Shown one piece after another: positions 44,204 through 56,525 of a stretch of DNA of 64,000 nt (within the stretch, counting starts at the first letter, position 1; each line of letters opens with the position of its first letter). The position numbers and the translations under genes were made by a program. The notes beneath the pieces were generated by a model that was not told where the DNA came from, did no database searches, and saw only the letters and a list, made by a program, of their open reading frames with translations. Source of the DNA: Oryzias latipes (Eukaryota > Chordata > Actinopteri > Beloniformes > Adrianichthyidae); NCBI RefSeq assembly GCF_002234675.1, contig NC_019877.2, positions 3,069,041 to 3,133,040 on the forward strand, given 5' to 3'.

Positions 44204-45289
44204 GATCTTGCCCCCTCAAAAAAAAAAAGGTAAAGTGGGCTGTGATTCCTTCAATAAAGGGAGGAGAAAACAGCATCCAAGCCCAAAGTCACACAGAAAA
44301 CCACGCAGCGAAACGAAAACGCTGCCCCATTCCTTCCTCGTGAGCAAAAAGGTGAGTGTGTACAGAAAAGTGAGTGTGCGAAGAGTTCGTCCTGCATCTC
44401 ATCCCTGAATCATCCCTGGGTTAGCCTCCTTCACAGTTAATCAGAAAACTGGGACACGTGCACCCATGCACCTTGGTTCCTTAATTCTGTCTCCAAAAAA
44501 AGAGTATTGTGAGGCCTGGTTTTTCTATAAATACACCACAGTGTCTTCCTCCTCCTCCTCTTCCTCTCCTGGCTAGGTTGCTCTCCGAGGGACCGCTCCT
44601 GGCCCAGAAATCACTCTGAGTCGATGCAAGAAAACCTGACGGGGTACTAATTGGAGCATCGGATGGCTCAGAACGCCACGCGTCCAAGTGTGTCAGCACA
44701 CTCGTATGTTCGGCCCACCCGGAGGGTGCAGGGGCAATTTAAGGCTTTAGCCTGTAGGATTACAGGCTTATCAGCTGAATGTTCAGCACTCCTCCACCCC
44801 ACCCCAACCCCCCAGTTATGAATACAGTCCTAAAACATGCTCCCCTCCCTTGGTAAAAACGAAATATGTCTCTGGTGACAAGAAAATAGGGATCAAAACA
44901 TGCAGAAAGGGCTTTAAAACCTCCAGGATTTTAAGTAAAACCAATGTTTTTAAAGCCAAATTTGCAGGTGAAGCATACGGGTTTAATGCAAAACAAGAGA
45001 AACATTCATGAGTGACAGAAATGTGTCAGCGTTAAAAAAACACAGTTCATATTGGGACCTCTATAGAGATATATGTCAGTACTTTTTTAACCAACATAGT
45101 GCACATAATTAAGATGAACCACGTTTAGTGAACCACTCGAAGAACACATAAATCAACGTATAACTGATTATTTTGCAGCTTATATAGAATTCAATAGTGA
45201 TTTGAGCGTCAATTGCATCATTTTAATGTGATGTGTGTGCGATGTAAATTTTATACATCAGTGGTTCAGCTCCAAGCTGAATTCATGTA

Positions 45290-46200
45290 CAGACCTGTTG
45301 GCCCAAACCCTCGACCCGGTGAAATGAATTATAGGCATACTGAACGACCCACCCCCAAAAAAAAATGATGACATCACATCATCACATCATGAAAAAAAAC
45401 TAATGGGGCAGAAATCTCTGACTGGCCTAAAAAAAATACATTTCAAAATCCACAAATGTCTGGGATGTCCAAAGGAAGGTTTTGAAATTATTATGGGATG
45501 GCCACTGAACCTCCAGCTTGGGAGTAACTTTTTTGGCAAAGTATGAAATTTAAAAACGTCACTTTTTTTTTTTTATTTAGGAAAATTGTAGGAAACAAAT
45601 TTCATGAAATTTCTCAACAACCAAGGTTTTATCTACTTTTAACCTCAGGAAGAGGCCGCCACCTTGAATTTGGGCTTGAATTCACCTTTAGTAGCTTCTA
45701 CAAATCGAAAATCCTCCTTAGGAATTTCTTCCGTTGCCTCCTAACTTCTCGAGCATCATTTGGAAGCGACGTCGGGAAAAAAAAAGTTGCTTTTAACGTT
45801 TGCAGCTTTTAAACGGCGAGCTCTGAAAAGTGGTGTTACCCTAATAAACATTTGTACCCGAATATTGGAAAAATGTAATACGTGATTATCTGGCTCACAC
45901 AATATGAGCGTATTAGGAATGTAGGTGTGGCAAACAAAAAACCTCCGTTGCCAAGGAAATCCAAAAGTTTACTTTTGTCGATTTTTCTTAAAATGACATC
46001 AACCTCTTCGTCATCCCCAGGCGACCAAAAAATGAAATGGTTGCTATGGAGATAAAAAAAACGGAAAGATGCCATTTTGTCATGCATTTGTCACGTGTAG
46101 CTCTGTCAAGGGTGGCAGAAGGGGATAGAGTGAGGGGGGTGTAGAAGCCACTCAGCTAATAAAAGGCAGGTAAAAACGGGGTGATAGTGGTTGGTGGGGG
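45290..46200 (-). repeat. Dispersed repeat family R1, long copy
   Basis: Landmarks: 'atgatgacatcacatcatca' (45365), 'ttattatgggatggccactg' (45488), 'aagaggccgccaccttgaat' (45650), 'ttgccaaggaaatccaaaag' (45949), 'atggttgctatggagataaa' (46037), then a 'ggcagaagggga' block (46112). Same orientation as 36280-37540. Confidence 0.78.
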
Positions 46201-48480
46201 CGGGTAGCACCTGCGAGCCATCCTTAACATACTGCTTCTTTGTTAAATTTTCCTGAACGCACCCCCCCCCCCCCATGATTGTTTCATTGTGTTTTCTTGC
46301 AGTGTGAAGTTTATTACAATATTTTTTTCATCTGAAATATCAGAGATCACAGATATTTAACAGGTTGATTTTTGTTCGATCATGTCACACAACTAAGGAA
46401 CAGTAGGGTTCTAAGATATTGGTAAAAAATAAAAATAAGCTTACAGAACTTACTTTCTTGAAGAAATTATTTAAACTTCATTTGTTTGTTTTGAAGCCTT
46501 CTGTGTGAAGTTAGTAGAATTTCTTTTCCTCTGTCATCTGCTAAGTTTTATGCCAAGTTAATGTTTTATTGCTACAAATTTAGGTGCTTTTCTCATTTTT
46601 TTGTGAATTAAATTTCATTTTTAATCAATTTATGGGTTATTTTTCTTATTGTCTGAAACAAAATGTCACGTTGGAAAGGAAGTTTTGAACTTAAACTAGA
46701 TTTAATATTGTCAAAAAGAGCCAAATATTTTTTGTAATCCATATTCAAATCTGAAAAGTACACAAATGGCACACACACAGGTTTGTCCAGGTGCTTTCAT
46801 TCATTACAAAAATAGAAATGTATATTTCTATTATTATGACCAACAGGTGCATTAGAATGAAAATTGTTGAGAATTGCTTGTAGCAGAATAGAAAGTGCTG
46901 AAGGAAGTGACAGGTTGGCAGACTGTCAGTGATGAAATGAAAACAATAAGGAACAGCCTGTCTGCTACACGCTGAATAATGCAGAGTGACTCACTGCAAA
47001 CGCACCACGCTGCCTTCAAGTCCAGTTTACTTTTACAACCCCGCAATGACGCTTAACTCTCCACATGACAAACAGTCAGCTTTAATGACAAACAAAGCTG
47101 CTTCTGGCTCCTGTGGCAAGGAAAAGAGTATTTTATCCGATATTTTCAGAAACACTCACAGAATTAACTAAACTAAAAAAAAAAAAAATTCTAAACGTTA
47201 CCTTTTCAAGCTGCATTCATCGATGTGTCCTCACAGCAGTAGAGTAAAGCTCTCTGGTCGTCTACTGTGAGCTGTAACCTGAGCATGAGAACAACTTTGC
47301 TACCAGATCCAACATGTATGTCATTCACTGGATGGAAGAAACAGACACTGAGAACAGAAATAATACGTCCTAATAAAAGAAATGTAATGCTGTAAGAAAA
47401 AAAGGTAATGAATAAAACGTGAAATATGCTGCTGCTTTATAAAACAACAACATAGTCAGTAAAAAACACACAATAGGTGGTAATTTTGTTTTTTTCGTGA
47501 TGAAAATGTCATATTGATTTGGAAGATTTGGTTCCTTCTCTTGTCTTTGGGTCATCATTGACAGACACTTACACTGTTATGTTTTGTTTAAAATTCTAAT
47601 TCATAAAGAGACAACTAAACGATTAAACCACTAGGCAGATGCATATTTCACTGTAATCACCGTAAAAGATTATTTACGAAGAGCTTATTAGTTGGAGATG
47701 TTACCTCCAGGCACTACACAAAAATTAAGAAACATCAAACCAAATCAAATTGTGTATTCTGTAATACTATCTACATTATTCAAAAAAGTTAGAAACTGAC
47801 TTAGTAAAGATGAGTCCAACCATCTTAAATTGATTTTATTGTATATAATTATTTTATATATAAATATGTATTACTATATATGTATTACTGTCTGAACTGA
47901 GAAGGTTTTTCTCAGTTGAGTTCTAAACTCTATTTAAAAACAGCTAACATTCCAGAAAAAGAGAAATCTTTTTTAAATAGAAGTCCATCTTGTGTGTCGT
48001 TTCAAACAAGTAAGTTAAAATAGTTTTTTCCAGAGTAGTTTTTAAAAAATACTTCTAAATGTATGCTCTTTGTTTAGTTCTTGCCTTATTTAATTATTTA
48101 TTAATTTCAAAAACAATTTACTAGTTTAAAAGCCGCTGAGTTTTTATTTTTTTTCATTTATTTTTGAATGCAAGTCTTTATTGACAACTCCATATTTCAA
48201 CAACAATATGAACACATTTAAATGGGGCTATATGATAAGAACTTGCAGATATGTTTTGGCAAACAAAAACATATAAGAATTATCAAATAAAAAATACACA
48301 AAATTTATTAAAAAATAAATAAAAAATAGAAATTTAATTTAAATAAGGGTTCTGTAAGTACGTTTAAAAAAAAATCTAAAATACATATATAGATAATTCT
48401 TTTTATCAATTTCGCTCACACTTTTTTTAATCTTTTGTTTATTTTAAGAAACTGTTTTATTGTTTACTTATATTTGTAAC

Positions 48481-48926
48481 TTCCGCATAGCATTGTTGTT
48501 GTTAGCATGACGTAGCATGGATGCTACGGAAGTAGCGTAATAAGCAGATAGGGATGTGAGGCATGGACCTAAAGTAAAGCCGGCAACTCAATACCACATC
48601 TAATCGGAAATGTTAAAGGGAGATTTTAAAAGACTGAAAGACAGTTCGATGCAAGCTCGACTATCCGGCAAGTATTAAACGCCAAACGTATTTGTATTTA
48701 TGCTACAACGAGTTAGCAACTTGTAGGTGGGGAGGTAGCATGCTAACTCTTCTCTGCCATGTAGGAACACTGTTTTTGTTTTTAAAATAACAGAAATGTA
48801 ACTACTATGAATGTAGCAATTACTATTTATTTTTTTACCTTTTTGTTCTTTGTGTCTTTGTGTGGTTTAATTTTGATCCATAAACATCTCGTTTCTCTGT
48901 CTGTGACTGTCTCTCAGAACCAAAAC
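48481..48926 (+). other. ZDHHC4: ZDHHC4 5' flank and probable non-coding first exon
   Basis: The start codon at 48927 lies eight bases inside an exon that follows a CTCTCAG acceptor, so a non-coding exon must lie upstream. The 48480-48700 stretch, with 'gaggcatggacctaaagtaa', is the likeliest site, but its exact borders and donor are not decided. Confidence 0.4.
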
Positions 48927-51900
48927 ATGGACTTTCTGACTCTGTTTGCTATCTACGTCGCGGTGATGCTGACATGCATTTTTCTGGTCTGTAAATACTC
49001 CGGCCAGAAGCACAGCCCCTTAAACAGACTTTTTGACTGTTTTAGAAAGGTGAGATGCAAACACTTGCACTCCTTTAAGCCACCGCTGAGTGGCGCTGTT
49101 GATCCAGGTCCAATATCTCTCTTCACAGGTTTTTTCCCCTTTTACTCCACTATGGTTGCAGAGGTTTTTCCAGCGGAGTCTGCACAGAATGTTTCATCAA
49201 AGGTTTGTTGTTAAAATGATGATTTAATAGATTAATAAAGTACAAATTATACACGTTAATAATTTATATATTGATCAGAGAGTGTATATTGTGCACAATG
49301 TATAAATGTTCTTGCATGAAGTTTACGTATAATATAGTGGTTAAGGTTTCACTTTAAGTAGAAGGCATCAAAACTATGAATTTACACATGTGGAATTATA
49401 TAATAGGTAATTATATAACAATAAAGTGTGAAACCACTGAAAATATGTCATATTGTAGGTTCTTCAAAGTAGCCACCTTTTGATTTGATTACTGCTTTGC
49501 ACACTCTTGACATTCTCTTGATCTAGAGGTAGTCACCTGAAATGGTCTTTCAACAGTCTTGAAGGAGTTCCCAGAATGCTTAGCACTTGTTGGCCCTTTT
49601 GCCTTCACTCATTGGTCCAGCTCACCCCAGACCATCTGGATTGGGTTCAGGTCCGGTGACTGTGGAGGCCAGGTCACCATCACACCTCCTCCTCCATGCT
49701 TCACAGTGGGAACCAAGCATGTAGAGTCCATCCGTTCACCTTTCTGCGTCGCACAAAGACATGGTGGTTTGAAGCAAAAATCTCACATTTGGACTCATCA
49801 GACCAAAGCCCAGATTTCCACTGGGCTGATGTCCATTCCTTGTGTTCTTTAGTCCAAACAAGTCTCTTCTGCTTGTTGTCTTTCTTTAGCAGTGGTTTCC
49901 TAGCAGATATTCTACCATGAAGGCCTGATTCACACAGTCTCCTTTGAACAGTTGTTGTAGAGATGTGTCTGCTGCTAGAACTCTGAGTACCATTGACCTG
50001 CTCTCTAATCTGAGCTGCTGTTAACCTGCCATTTCTGAGGCTGCTGACTCGGATGAACTTATCCTCTGCAGCAGAGGTGACTCTTGGTCTTCTTTTCCTG
50101 GGGGGGGTCCACATGTGAGCCAGTTTCTTTGGAGCGCTTGATGGTTTTTGTGACTGCACTTGGGGACACTTTCAAAGTTTTCCTTACTTTTCAGACTGAC
50201 TGACCTTCATTTCTTAAAGTAATGATGGCCACTCGTTTTTCTGTACTTAGCTGCTTTTTTCTTGCCATAATCCAAATTCTAACAGTCTTTCAGGTGACTA
50301 CTTCTAGAAGCTCATCAAGAGAATGTGTGCAAAGCAGTAATCAAACCAAAAGGTGGCTACTTTGAAGAACCTAGAATATGACATATTTTCAGTGGTTTCA
50401 CACTTTTTTGTTATGTTTATAATTCCACATGTGTTAATTCACAGTTTTGATGCCTTCAGTGTGAATCTACAATTTTCATAGTCATGAAAATAAAGAAAAC
50501 TCTTTGAATGAGAAACAAACTTTTGGTTTGTACTGCGTATAGTTTGTACAACAAATATATAAAGAAAACCTTCTAAATATTGTAAAATAATGTTGGTAAA
50601 AAATAGGTACTTTTTACTTATTATTTTTAGGGATACCAAAGCATTTTTTAAGCTTGCCTTTTTTTTGAAATGTGGTTTTTAAAGTGTGATGCTTTGCAGG
50701 AACAACATGTTCATCTACCTGCACATCCTCTTGGAGGGCGCCGTGTACGGAGAGTTCACCTATGAGGTGTTTGGCTTCTGCAGGGACATGGACACCTCTC
50801 TGACCAGCTTATCAGTGCCTTATATTTTGCTGGTGCTAAAGACCTTCTTCTTCTACCTCTGCATTAAGACAGATCCAGGTTAGTTTCAATCTAATGTCCA
50901 TAATAATCAGGCCTGGTGAGGGGAATATGGTCCGTCGCTTGGCTGTCTCAGGAGCAGACTGTTGGGAACAGCCTTTAGCAGAGCTACGATGCATCCACCT
51001 GCAGACCAATAGATCCACGGACCTCTTTATTTTCCTCGTCTGAGCTGGAATCTGGATCAAACTACTTTAATTTGTCTGCTCCCGACTTGCAATGATTTGA
51101 ATAAAGAAATACTCAGAAATATCCTTTTGAGCTTAATTCTCTCTATATATGTCATCAGAAAACCCCATTTTTGTGTTTTTTTTGTGTGTTTTCTCACTGT
51201 CTGGTAGGCACGGTGACAAAGAGCACCGTCTCTGGACTGCTCCGCGTCTATCCGTACGACAAGAGGCTGTTCCATCCTGGAGTCTCCTGTCCGACCTGCC
51301 AGCTCATCAAACCGGCTCGCTCCAAACATTGCGGTGAGTCCCGGCGTTCCTTCTGCTCCCTGCGGGTTCGATGACGGATGTTTGGTTTCCTCACCTCCCC
51401 GTCTGCTGCACAGGCGTCTGCGACAGATGCGTTCATCGCTTTGACCATCACTGCGTCTGGGTGAACAACTGCGTCGGCGCTCAGAACACAGGCTACTTCC
51501 TGCTGTACCTCTTCAGCGTGTGCGCCATGGCGGCCGACGTGGCCCTGCTGACGCTGGACATGCTGCTCCACGCCGTGCTGCGCTCGGGGCTCCTGAGAGC
51601 CAGCTACATCGACGAGAACGGCGAGCAGCAGCCGGCTGGGTTTCCGTTCATCGTCCAGGTACTGCCTGTGCATCACATCTGCACAAAGCTGCACTCCTCC
51701 TCCTCACTCATGTTTCTTCCCCCTCTTTGTTCTTCCAGCATCTTTTTCTCACTTTCCCCCGAATCATCTTCATGCTGGGCTTCGTCGTCTTCGTCTTCTT
51801 CCTCCTGGCGGGCTACGCCTTGTTCCATTTCTACCTGGCGCTGGTCAACCAGACCTCCAATGAGTGGTACAAAAGCCGCGGCTACGTTTGTCAGCACTGC

Positions 51901-52038
51901 CACCCGACGGCGGCGGCGGATGCTCTTTGCAGCCCCGCCCCCAATCACTCTAAGAGATACTTCTACAGCAGAGGGCCGCTGCGAAACCTCCGGGAGATGT
52001 TCTTTCCTCGGAAACCGGTGAAGAAAAAAGACAAGTGA
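48927..52038 (+). CDS. ZDHHC4: Palmitoyltransferase ZDHHC4
   Basis: A multi-spanning DHHC-family S-acyltransferase that transfers palmitate from palmitoyl-CoA to protein cysteines at the ER/Golgi. The exons are 48927-49049, 49162-49202, 50700-50878, 51208-51333, 51414-51658 and 51739-52038, with all phases consistent, giving 337 aa (human 344). The start [10 protein letters not shown] matches human MDFLVLFLFY, and the small second exon ([13 protein letters not shown]) aligns with human LQRAVHGLLHYLF. The cysteine-rich domain has [15 protein letters not shown], then [18 protein letters not shown] with the catalytic DHHC at residues 167-170. A TTXE-like NQTSNEWY motif follows the later membrane spans. 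Hydrophobic segments occur near residues 4-22, 58-110, 175-205 and 245-275. The tail ends KKDK, fitting a KKXX ER-retrieval signal (human ends KKQE). Intron 2 contains a Tc1 transposon. Confidence 0.95.
49350..50470 (-). mobile_element. Internally deleted Tc1-like transposon with long TIRs
   Basis: Inverted ends of roughly 200 bases match: for example 'ggttcttcaaagtagccacc' at 49458 is inverted near 50354, and the match extends outward to 'gaaggcatcaaaact' at 49361 and its complement near 50440. The minus strand carries a degraded Tc1 transposase: an N-terminal [13 protein letters not shown] piece (ATG at 50268) with an early stop, then helix-turn-helix and DDE-start sequence including [10 protein letters not shown]. 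After [10 protein letters not shown] the frame jumps to [11 protein letters not shown], so the middle of the DDE domain is missing. It is non-functional and lies in ZDHHC4 intron 2. Confidence 0.88.
50885..51130. repeat. Dispersed repeat family R3, copy 2
   Basis: 'atgcatccacctgcagacca' and 'cgtctgagctggaatctgga' recur in 55870-56165 and 27290-27605. The continuation, with 'tttgaataaagaaata' and 'tatatatgtc', also resembles 40510-40580. It lies in a ZDHHC4 intron. Confidence 0.55.
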
Positions 52039-52401
52039 AAGAAAAACGTTTACTGCTTTGTACACTACTGTTGTTTTTGTACTGTTACTTGGGATGATAA
52101 AATGTTTTGACTTCTTAAAGGGCCTAATTTTTTTTGTCTTTCATAAAGTAAAATCTAAAATTATTAAATCTGATTCATTAATTAAACATCCGGCTATCAA
52201 AAGCACAGGTTTTTGTGGATGGTCAAAAGGGTTTATAGTGTAATTATTTATTTTTTCTACTGGAAAAAAAAAGGCTTGTGGTGATTTAAATGTTTTATTT
52301 TTGTTTTTTAACAAGCCCTTTTTTTATTTTTATTTTTTTTATGTTTTAGCAGAGGATGAGATTTGTGTTGTTCTTTCAGAAATACTTGACCATTGAAATA
52401 G

Positions 52402-52406
<5 letters not shown>

Positions 52407-52488
<82 letters not shown>
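52407..52488. repeat. (AT)n microsatellite, about 41 repeats
   Basis: An uninterrupted alternating AT tract about 370 bases downstream of the ZDHHC4 stop codon. Confidence 0.97.
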
Positions 52489-52491
<3 letters not shown>

Positions 52492-52954
52492 GAATGATTG
52501 GAAAATAATTTACTCAAAGATTTCATTTCCATTTTTCTGTCTCACAGAAGTCAAAAGTGAAATAGATGTTAAACATTTGTCCAATATTTACGTGTTTATG
52601 TGAGCGGCTTGTAAATGACAGACGACACGTTTATATGACCAGATGACCAGAAAATGTTCTTTATGTTGATGCAGATTTAAAGCGTCTCATCACATTCGCT
52701 GAAATAGAACGAAACAGAAAGTTGGGAAGTTTTGACTCGCAAAGAGCAAAGTATAGCGACTAAACTTAATAAGAACATATGCATATTTACACATTTTTAA
52801 AGTTCAAAACCTAAAAATGAAAAGGAAAATCCAAACTTTTTAAGAGCAAGCATGTCCATATATGTAACATACGGAGCATGTCACAACCTTTATAACGACA
52901 GATTTTGAATGTCTACATTTTATATCAACCATAAATAATTAGAATTCTATTCCA

Positions 52955-53565
52955 TTTGTTTTTATGTTCAAAATAAATATTAAAATAAAATATGAGAAAC
53001 TGTCAATTTTGATTAATAATGAATGTAGTCTATCCATGCAAGGAACTACTACATGTAAGTTTTGGTTTTCTTTCTGTGACATAAATATAACTCTTGATCA
53101 TCTTTTTTTTGAATGTATACATGTTAACAGTTTTTGGGAGGATTTCTTTTTCTTGGTGCTCCTCAAAGTTTCCCTTTCCTATTTTTATTCAGTTACAAAA
53201 GCAGATCATATTATTTGGAGTAGTTTCTGGTGATAATCTATTTGATTTGACATTCAATACTTTATTAATATCTGGGGGAAAATTTTATTCATAAGAGCTG
53301 ATTTTCAAAAACCAAACTATTTTTCAATACATTTCATAAAGAGATCAGTTTATATTTTAAATCTCTGAAATTAATTTAAAAAGAAAATGCAATAAAACTA
53401 TATTTTTATTGACGATCACATGTTGTTTGAAAATCCCTAGTATTGTAAACTACAATTATGTTTTTTTTTATTTAATTATTTTTTGTATTTAATTCTTTTT
53501 TATTTCTTTCTGTCGTAGCTATTCAATAAAAGTTCAATAAACAAAATAAAAATTAAAAAAACCTA
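52955..53565 (+). mobile_element. 3' fragment of a LINE retrotransposon
   Basis: A frame at 52964-53233 contains FCDINITLDHLFFECIHVNSFW, with the C-x(n)-H-x-C spacing seen at the C-terminus of L1/Tx1-type reverse transcriptase polyproteins (zf-RVT-like). It is followed by an AT-rich 3' region with AATAAA-like hexamers and an A-rich end near 53560. The upstream RT domain is absent, as in 5'-truncated LINE insertions. It lies between ZDHHC4 and PGP. Confidence 0.7.
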
Positions 53566-53855
53566 TCGGCTACTGCTGAGGCGGCAAGTCTGTTGTATTA
53601 CAAGAGTTACGAAACGTTCACTCAGTGAAATGTAAATAAAATATTTCTTGGTAATACTGTACTTAAAAAAAAAAAAATTTGGGCTGCTGGCCCTTTAAGA
53701 GCGCCGGTGCGGAAGTAGCCGAAGAATTCCGGCGACAGTCGGCGAAAGGTCAGACCTGCTCTGCTTCTCTCCCTTCTGGGCTCGTTTCAGCGTCTCCAGA
53801 AGAACTCCTCCGGGTTCCGCTGCAGTTCTGTGCAGAATCTCCTTCAAACCTCCCG

Positions 53856-54853
53856 ATGTCCGGGTCCAAATCATGCGCGCGGCTGCAGGGGGTCCTGCTG
53901 CAGCAGCTGCTGGACTCCGTGGACAGCATCCTGTTCGACTGCGACGGGGTCATCTGGCGGGGGGACCAGGTGATCCCCGGCGCGCCGCAGGTCATCAACC
54001 TGCTGAAGCAGCACGGGAAGAGGGTCTTCTTCCTCACCAACAACAGCACCAAGACCCGGAGGATGTACGCGGACAAGATGTCCACGCTGGGCTTTGACGT
54101 CACCGAGCAGGAGGTGTTCGGGACGGCGTACGGCTGCGCAGTCTTCTTGCAGACGGCCTGCGGGCTGCAGGGTCAAAAGGTCTTCCTGATGGGGAGCCAG
54201 GCCATGAGGCAGGAGCTGGAAACCGTGGGGATCCAGCAGACCGGGGTGGGACCGGACCACGTCTCAGGGGGCCCGGGGGACTGGGCAAACGTGCCCCTGG
54301 ACCCGGAGGTGAAGGCCGTGGTGGTGGGCTTCGACCAGGACTTCAGCTACATGAAGCTGAACCGGGCCCTGCAGTACCTGATCCAGAAGGACTGTCTGTT
54401 TGTGGGGACCAACAGGGACACCAGGTTGCCCCTGGAGGGGGGCAGAGCCGTCCCAGGTAAGGATGAAAAGAGACCTCCTCAAAAAACTCTGACCTTTCTG
54501 ACCTCCGGCCCCCCCTGACCCACACAGGTACAGGCTGCCTGCTGCAGGCCGTGGAGACGGCGGCCCAGCGCCAGGCCCAGACGGTGGGCAAACCCAGCCC
54601 CTTCATGTTCGACTGCCTGGCCTCCCAGTTCGGCGTGGAGCGCGAGCGCTGCCTGATGGTGGGGGACCGCCTGGACACCGACATCCTGCTGGGCTCCAAC
54701 TGCGGCCTGAAGACCCTCCTCACCCTGACGGGGGTCAGCACCCTGGAGGACGTGGCGGGCCACGAGGAGAGCGGCTGCGCAGAGAGGCGGAGGATGGTGC
54801 CGGACTTTTACGTGGAGTCCATCGCGGACCTCCTCCCTGCCCTGCAGGGGTGA
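53856..54853 (+). CDS. PGP: Phosphoglycolate / glycerol-3-phosphate phosphatase
   Basis: A cytosolic HAD-superfamily phosphatase that removes phosphate from 2-phosphoglycolate, glycerol-3-phosphate and toxic glycolytic side products (metabolite repair). There are two exons, 53856-54456 and 54528-54853, joined G|GT, giving 308 aa (human 321). The start is the first ATG in frame ([10 protein letters not shown]); no upstream ATG is open. HAD motif I is LFDCDGV with nucleophile Asp28 and Asp30, motif II is TNNST at 61-65, and the later GKPS lysine and [12 protein letters not shown] give motifs III and IV. The end [16 protein letters not shown] is almost identical to human. The coding exons are CpG- and GC-rich, unlike the flanking AT-rich sequence. 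It precedes BRICD5 on the same strand, as in mammals. Confidence 0.96.
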
Positions 54854-55116
54854 GGAAGCAGACGTCCGACGTGGAAGAGTTTTATTAATAATAGGTTTGA
54901 TAACTGCACGGACACTTTGACGGGTTTTTATCTGATCCAGTATTGCTTTTCCGGTTTGTTGGTGTTATTCTGAAAGAACCGGCCCCCTTTTTTTTTGGTG
55001 GTGAAACCTCCTCTTGGGCAACTTTCGAGTTCCTCAGGAGGAGAGCTTCACATTGAAGGGATGGTGCAATGAGGAGTTCAGGTTTTTACGCACAAATGTT
55101 TCAAGACGGAGCTTCT

Positions 55117-55122
55117 AATAAA
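55117..55122 (+). promoter_or_regulatory. PGP: Poly(A) signal AATAAA for PGP
   Basis: AATAAA about 260 bases after the PGP stop, in a short simple 3' UTR. It is the nearest canonical plus-strand hexamer. Confidence 0.65.
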
Positions 55123-55444
55123 GCTTTTTCATGAGATCGGACCTTTGTGGTTTCTGTGTCAAAGTTTTTTTCCAGAGTTTAAAGTCACCTTGGGCTGTCG
55201 TCGTCTGGACGTGGCATATCACCCTCTCACCTGTGGAGAGAGGCTGTCGGCGCCGCACCTGCCTCCCGCCTTTGTCCTTTGTCTGGTTTGGGGATGGAGG
55301 CCAGATCTGGTGGTGGAGGCGTGCGCCTGAGTGCGTGTGTGTGTGTGCGATGGGGGGGTAGGAAGACTGTATTTTTATGGGTTTTCCCACTTAATGAACA
55401 GTCTGTCATCCTTTTATGGGGCAATAGTGGTCGTCGTCGTTCTC

Positions 55445-55655
55445 TTTCGGCTTTTCCCATCAGGGGTCGCCACAGCGAACAAGTCGCATTGTAAACTTAG
55501 CAAAGTTTTACACCTGATGCCCTTCCTGACGCAACCCTCTCAAAGCAACCGGGCTTGGGACCGGCACAGAAGTAGAGAAGGGAACAGGGAGCAGCCCGGA
55601 TTCGAACCCCAGTTTCACGGACGGAAGGCGCCGCAAACCAGCACGAGCTAAACCG
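55445..55655 (-). mobile_element. SINE-like repeat with pol III B box
   Basis: It contains 'ggggtcgccacagcgaacaa', 'gatgcccttcctgacgcaac' and, on the minus strand, a B-box GGTTCGAATCC (plus 'ggattcgaacc' near 55597). This combination is a frequent teleost interspersed repeat. A diverged relative interrupts an R1 copy at 36765-37045. Confidence 0.65.
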
Positions 55656-55869
55656 GCTCACTTATGGCACAATAGTGGTACCGGTGACTAATATAATCGT
55701 GCATTATTGTGGTACAACTTTGTCATAATAGTGTCGTCATGCGCTGACATTATTTTTTGAATGATTAATTTTTTTAACAATAAGACAAAGAAAATTACTT
55801 AAATTGGCTTTTCTGTGTATTTCTTTATTCCAATCATTGTGAATCAGGAGCAGACAGAAAAAAAATGCC

Positions 55870-56165
55870 GTTGGAGCAGTGACATGGGTGCTAAAAGAGG
55901 CGGGGCCACAAGCTCACAGCTCCGCCCCCATTATGATGCATCCACCTGTAGACAAACGTTTGAGCGGGAATCGGACTCGGGTCGGAGGTGTGAGGAGCTG
56001 TTGGCTACCATGTAAAGCCAATGGATGATGGGAAACGGGGGCGGGGTTGCTCCCGCCAACAGTCCCGCCCACAACTCAGGCAAATTTCGGACAAACTCCT
56101 GCCGCTCTGCAGAAAGTATGTCCTAAAAAAACCACACAGGGTTTTTGATTTTAGCTAAAAACGAT
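55870..56165. repeat. Dispersed repeat family R3, copy 3
   Basis: 'aactcctgccgctctgcaga' and 'gatgcatccacctgtagaca' match the other R3 copies (27290-27605, 50885-51130). It lies between PGP and BRICD5. Confidence 0.6.
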
Positions 56166-56525
56166 CGGATGATCGGAGTCGAACTTTAGTTTAGTTTTGA
56201 TCTAACAAAATGATTTCTGTGAAAAGCCTCATTTTAAGGTATTTTCACTTCCATTTGTGACATTGTGATGCTGTCAAATATCCAAAAACAACCAAAGAAA
56301 GTGGCTTTATGAAGTTTTTTGTAACTATAGCTGACTCCAAACCTTGATTTTTACATCACAGAGGGGGATTTTCTTCATTCTTGACCAATTATGAGAACAG
56401 ATGGAATAAAACCATCAGGTCCAGAGTCTCTGGTTCAACACATCAATACTAATAACCTTAATGATACCATGATGTTGACATACCTTATTACACAGCAAGA
56501 CTGGAGAACAGACGAGTGATTTCAT

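Larger units (their letters stand above)
43560..48480. other. Intergenic region between divergent GRID2IP and ZDHHC4
   Basis: This head-to-head interval should hold both promoters. It contains the candidate GRID2IP upstream exon (44122-44203), an R1 repeat copy (45290-46200) and AT-rich sequence from 46300 on. No CpG-island-like stretch or clear TATA promoter could be assigned to GRID2IP. Confidence 0.4.
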
